A stretch of DNA of 7,630 bases, taken from contig CAIZYO010000217.1 of NCBI GenBank assembly GCA_903937225.1, positions 1-7,630 on the forward strand, written 5' to 3'. Below the pieces are notes generated by a model, which had not been told where the DNA came from, made no database searches, and saw nothing but the letters and a program-made list of their open reading frames with translations. The position numbers were made by a program, and so were the translations under genes. How positions within the stretch are numbered: position 1 is the stretch's first letter; the number at the start of each line of letters is the position of its first letter. This document shows, piece after piece, positions 6,828 through 7,630 of this stretch. This stretch comes from an uncultured Chloroflexota bacterium. GTDB lineage: Bacteria; Chloroflexota; Limnocylindria; Limnocylindrales; Limnocylindraceae.

Positions 6828-6857
6828 ATGATAGCAAGTTGATCAGCGGCACCTCAA
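6828..6857 (-). promoter_or_regulatory. Promoter for a leaderless lipoprotein mRNA
   Basis: On the minus strand, TTGAGG (6857-6852) and TATCAT (6833-6828) form a -35/-10 pair with an 18-base spacer, matching consensus at four and five of six positions. The -10 ends six bases before the ATG at 6821, so transcription would begin at or next to the start codon. The -35 box covers the TGA stop of comF. Absence of a Shine-Dalgarno sequence at this gene supports the reading. Confidence 0.6.
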
Positions 6858-7525
6858 CGCTCGTAGGCCACGCTCACCACGGCGATCCAGCGAACTCCTG
6901 CCACTCGCAGCGCTCGTGCCGCCTCACGGGCGGTCGCGCCACTCGTCTGGATGTCATCGACCAGCACCACGGCGCTCGGCAGATCCGAGTCCTCCCTGCA
7001 CGACATGGCCCCCTGCATGATTGCTGCTCGCGCGGAGCGAGTGGCGCCATGAAGGGGTTCGGTGCTTCGAACGCGCGCAAGGAGTGTCCGAACGGGGAGG
7101 TGCACAGCAGCACCCGCCGCAGTCGCGAGCAGCGCCGCATGGTCAAAGCCGCGCTCGTGCACGCGGCCCTGGTCCGTAGGGATTGGCACGAGCGTGACCT
7201 GAAACGCCGCGCGTGCCGATACCTGTTTGATTGCGGGCAGGAGTGCCTCGCCGAGCTCTCGTGCGAGCCCCTGCACGCCCCCGTATTTCATGGTGCGAAT
7301 GGCCACACCGAGTCCGCCTTCGTAGGGGCCAAGCGCTGCGGCGGCGGAGAGGTTCCCTGCCGGCAGTGCCACCGCGCGGTCCGTGATCCACTCGGCACGA
7401 CACTCCGCACAGAGCAGCGCCCCCTCGCACTCGCAGATCCCGCAGCGGGGCGGAGCGAGGAGTTCAACGAACGGAGCGGTCGCCGAGCGCACGAGGAGTT
7501 GGAGCTGTAGCGAAAACGTGCGCAT
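6854..7525 (-). CDS. comF: ComF family phosphoribosyltransferase-like protein
   Basis: ComF/GntX proteins combine an N-terminal zinc ribbon with a type I phosphoribosyltransferase domain. In naturally transformable species ComF acts with the ComFA helicase and DprA/PriA in DNA uptake, but the family is also widespread in non-competent bacteria. The 223-residue protein has a four-Cys ribbon (CGIC at 28-31, CAEC at 39-42) and LVPIP with RGFDHAALLA at 112-134. The PRPP-loop signature VVLVDDIQTSGAT is at 186-198. The usual TxxQxGLxxxxR segment is degenerate here (TEPLHGATRSAR). ATG 7525 is preferred over an in-frame GTG at 7582, because GGAGG lies eight bases upstream of 7525 and the extra 19 residues would overlap the divergent gene. 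No comFA is present in the window, so competence should not be assumed. It is the first gene of the minus-strand group. Confidence 0.9.
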   Translation of the reverse strand: MRTFSLQLQLLVRSATAPFVELLAPPRCGICECEGALLCAECRAEWITDRAVALPAGNLSAAAALGPYEGGLGVAIRTMKYGGVQGLARELGEALLPAIKQVSARAAFQVTLVPIPTDQGRVHERGFDHAALLATAAGAAVHLPVRTLLARVRSTEPLHGATRSARAAIMQGAMSCREDSDLPSAVVLVDDIQTSGATAREAARALRVAGVRWIAVVSVAYER

Positions 7526-7533
7526 GCAGCGAT

Positions 7534-7538
7534 CCTCC
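7534..7538 (-). promoter_or_regulatory. Shine-Dalgarno site fixing the comF start
   Basis: GGAGG on the minus strand lies eight bases before the ATG at 7525. This spacing and sequence are the same as at nfo, which supports the shorter start for both genes. Confidence 0.75.
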
Positions 7539-7546
7539 ACGCTCAA

Positions 7547-7572
7547 GCGTACGGAGCGCGTACGATACGGAG
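7547..7572. promoter_or_regulatory. Divergent promoter region with paired CGTACG palindromes
   Basis: This short segment separates comF from a divergent gene starting at 7573. The plus strand has TACGAT at 7561-7566, ending six bases before the ATG; the minus strand has TATCGT at 7567-7562. Both match a -10 box at four of six positions, and they overlap almost completely. Two CGTACG palindromes (7548-7553 and 7559-7564) are exactly 11 bases apart, one helical turn, as in an operator. No clear -35 boxes are seen. Promoter presence is likely from gene orientation; the exact elements are tentative. Confidence 0.35.
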
Positions 7573-7630
7573 ATGACGACACCAGTAGGCTCCCTCGCCG
7601 TCTCCGCGACCCCGCTGGCCGGGGTAAGCG
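7573..7630 (+). CDS. Start of an unidentified gene running off the right edge
   Basis: An ATG at 7573 opens a frame that stays open to the end of the window, giving 19 residues, MTTPVGSLAVSATPLAGVS. It is divergent from comF. CGGAG touches the ATG directly, too close for normal Shine-Dalgarno function, but a TACGAT box six bases upstream would fit a leaderless start. The ATPLAGV segment resembles the N-terminal strand of dTDP-4-dehydrorhamnose 3,5-epimerases (pattern T-P-L-x-G-V before an E-P-x-x-F motif). The diagnostic D-E-R-G region lies beyond the window, so this is only a hypothesis. Confidence 0.4.
   Translation, partial: MTTPVGSLAVSATPLAGVS

Noticed and set aside
6770..7510. 246-residue plus-strand open frame opposite comF
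   Set aside because: It is longer than comF itself, but the minus strand has the zinc-ribbon and PRPP-loop motifs while this frame has none.
7526..7582. GTG start at 7582 for comF
   Set aside because: A GGAGG site eight bases before ATG 7525 lies inside the proposed extension, and the extension overlaps the divergent start at 7573.

Overview
The window comes from a moderately high-GC bacterial chromosome (roughly 60 % GC by eye) and is densely packed; the longest gene-free stretch is 108 bases. The order atpD-atpC-murA-mreB/mbl, an Asp in place of the usual MurA catalytic Cys, an Mbl-like rather than proteobacterial MreB, and several starts compatible with leaderless transcripts all suggest a Terrabacteria-type lineage. 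Chloroflexota is my best guess, but this is inference and not a phylogenetic result. No mobile elements, CRISPR arrays, tRNA or rRNA genes were seen. The genes look like vertically inherited housekeeping genes.

Plus-strand block (1-5133). It opens with the C-terminal third of the F1 ATP synthase beta subunit (atpD) and the epsilon subunit (atpC). A 108-base gap with a GC-rich hairpin and a possible promoter leads to murA, the first committed step of peptidoglycan synthesis. Next come an actin-like MreB/Mbl cytoskeletal gene overlapping murA by ATGA, a PHP-family metal-dependent phosphoesterase starting six bases after the MreB stop codon begins, and a multi-pass flippase-like membrane protein (LPG-synthase TM/UPF0104 family). 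murA to the flippase-like gene is very probably one transcript with a cell-envelope theme. The PHP enzyme's link to that theme is unknown.

Minus-strand block (7525-5130). It reads comF-like phosphoribosyltransferase, then a small His/Cys-containing lipoprotein, then endonuclease IV (nfo) with an unusual lysine/alanine-rich histone-H1-like tail. The nfo and flippase genes converge and share a single palindromic CTAG as their stop codons. The lipoprotein has its own likely promoter, whose -35 element covers the comF stop codon and whose -10 sits six bases before the ATG.

The right edge (7526-7630) is a divergent promoter region. The first 19 codons of a further plus-strand gene run off the window; they faintly resemble the N-terminus of dTDP-4-dehydrorhamnose 3,5-epimerase.

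There is no clear new multi-gene system. The items most worth following are the Asp-type MurA, the H1-like tail on endonuclease IV, the small metal-site-like lipoprotein with its leaderless promoter, and the 17-bp tandem duplication at the PHP/flippase junction.
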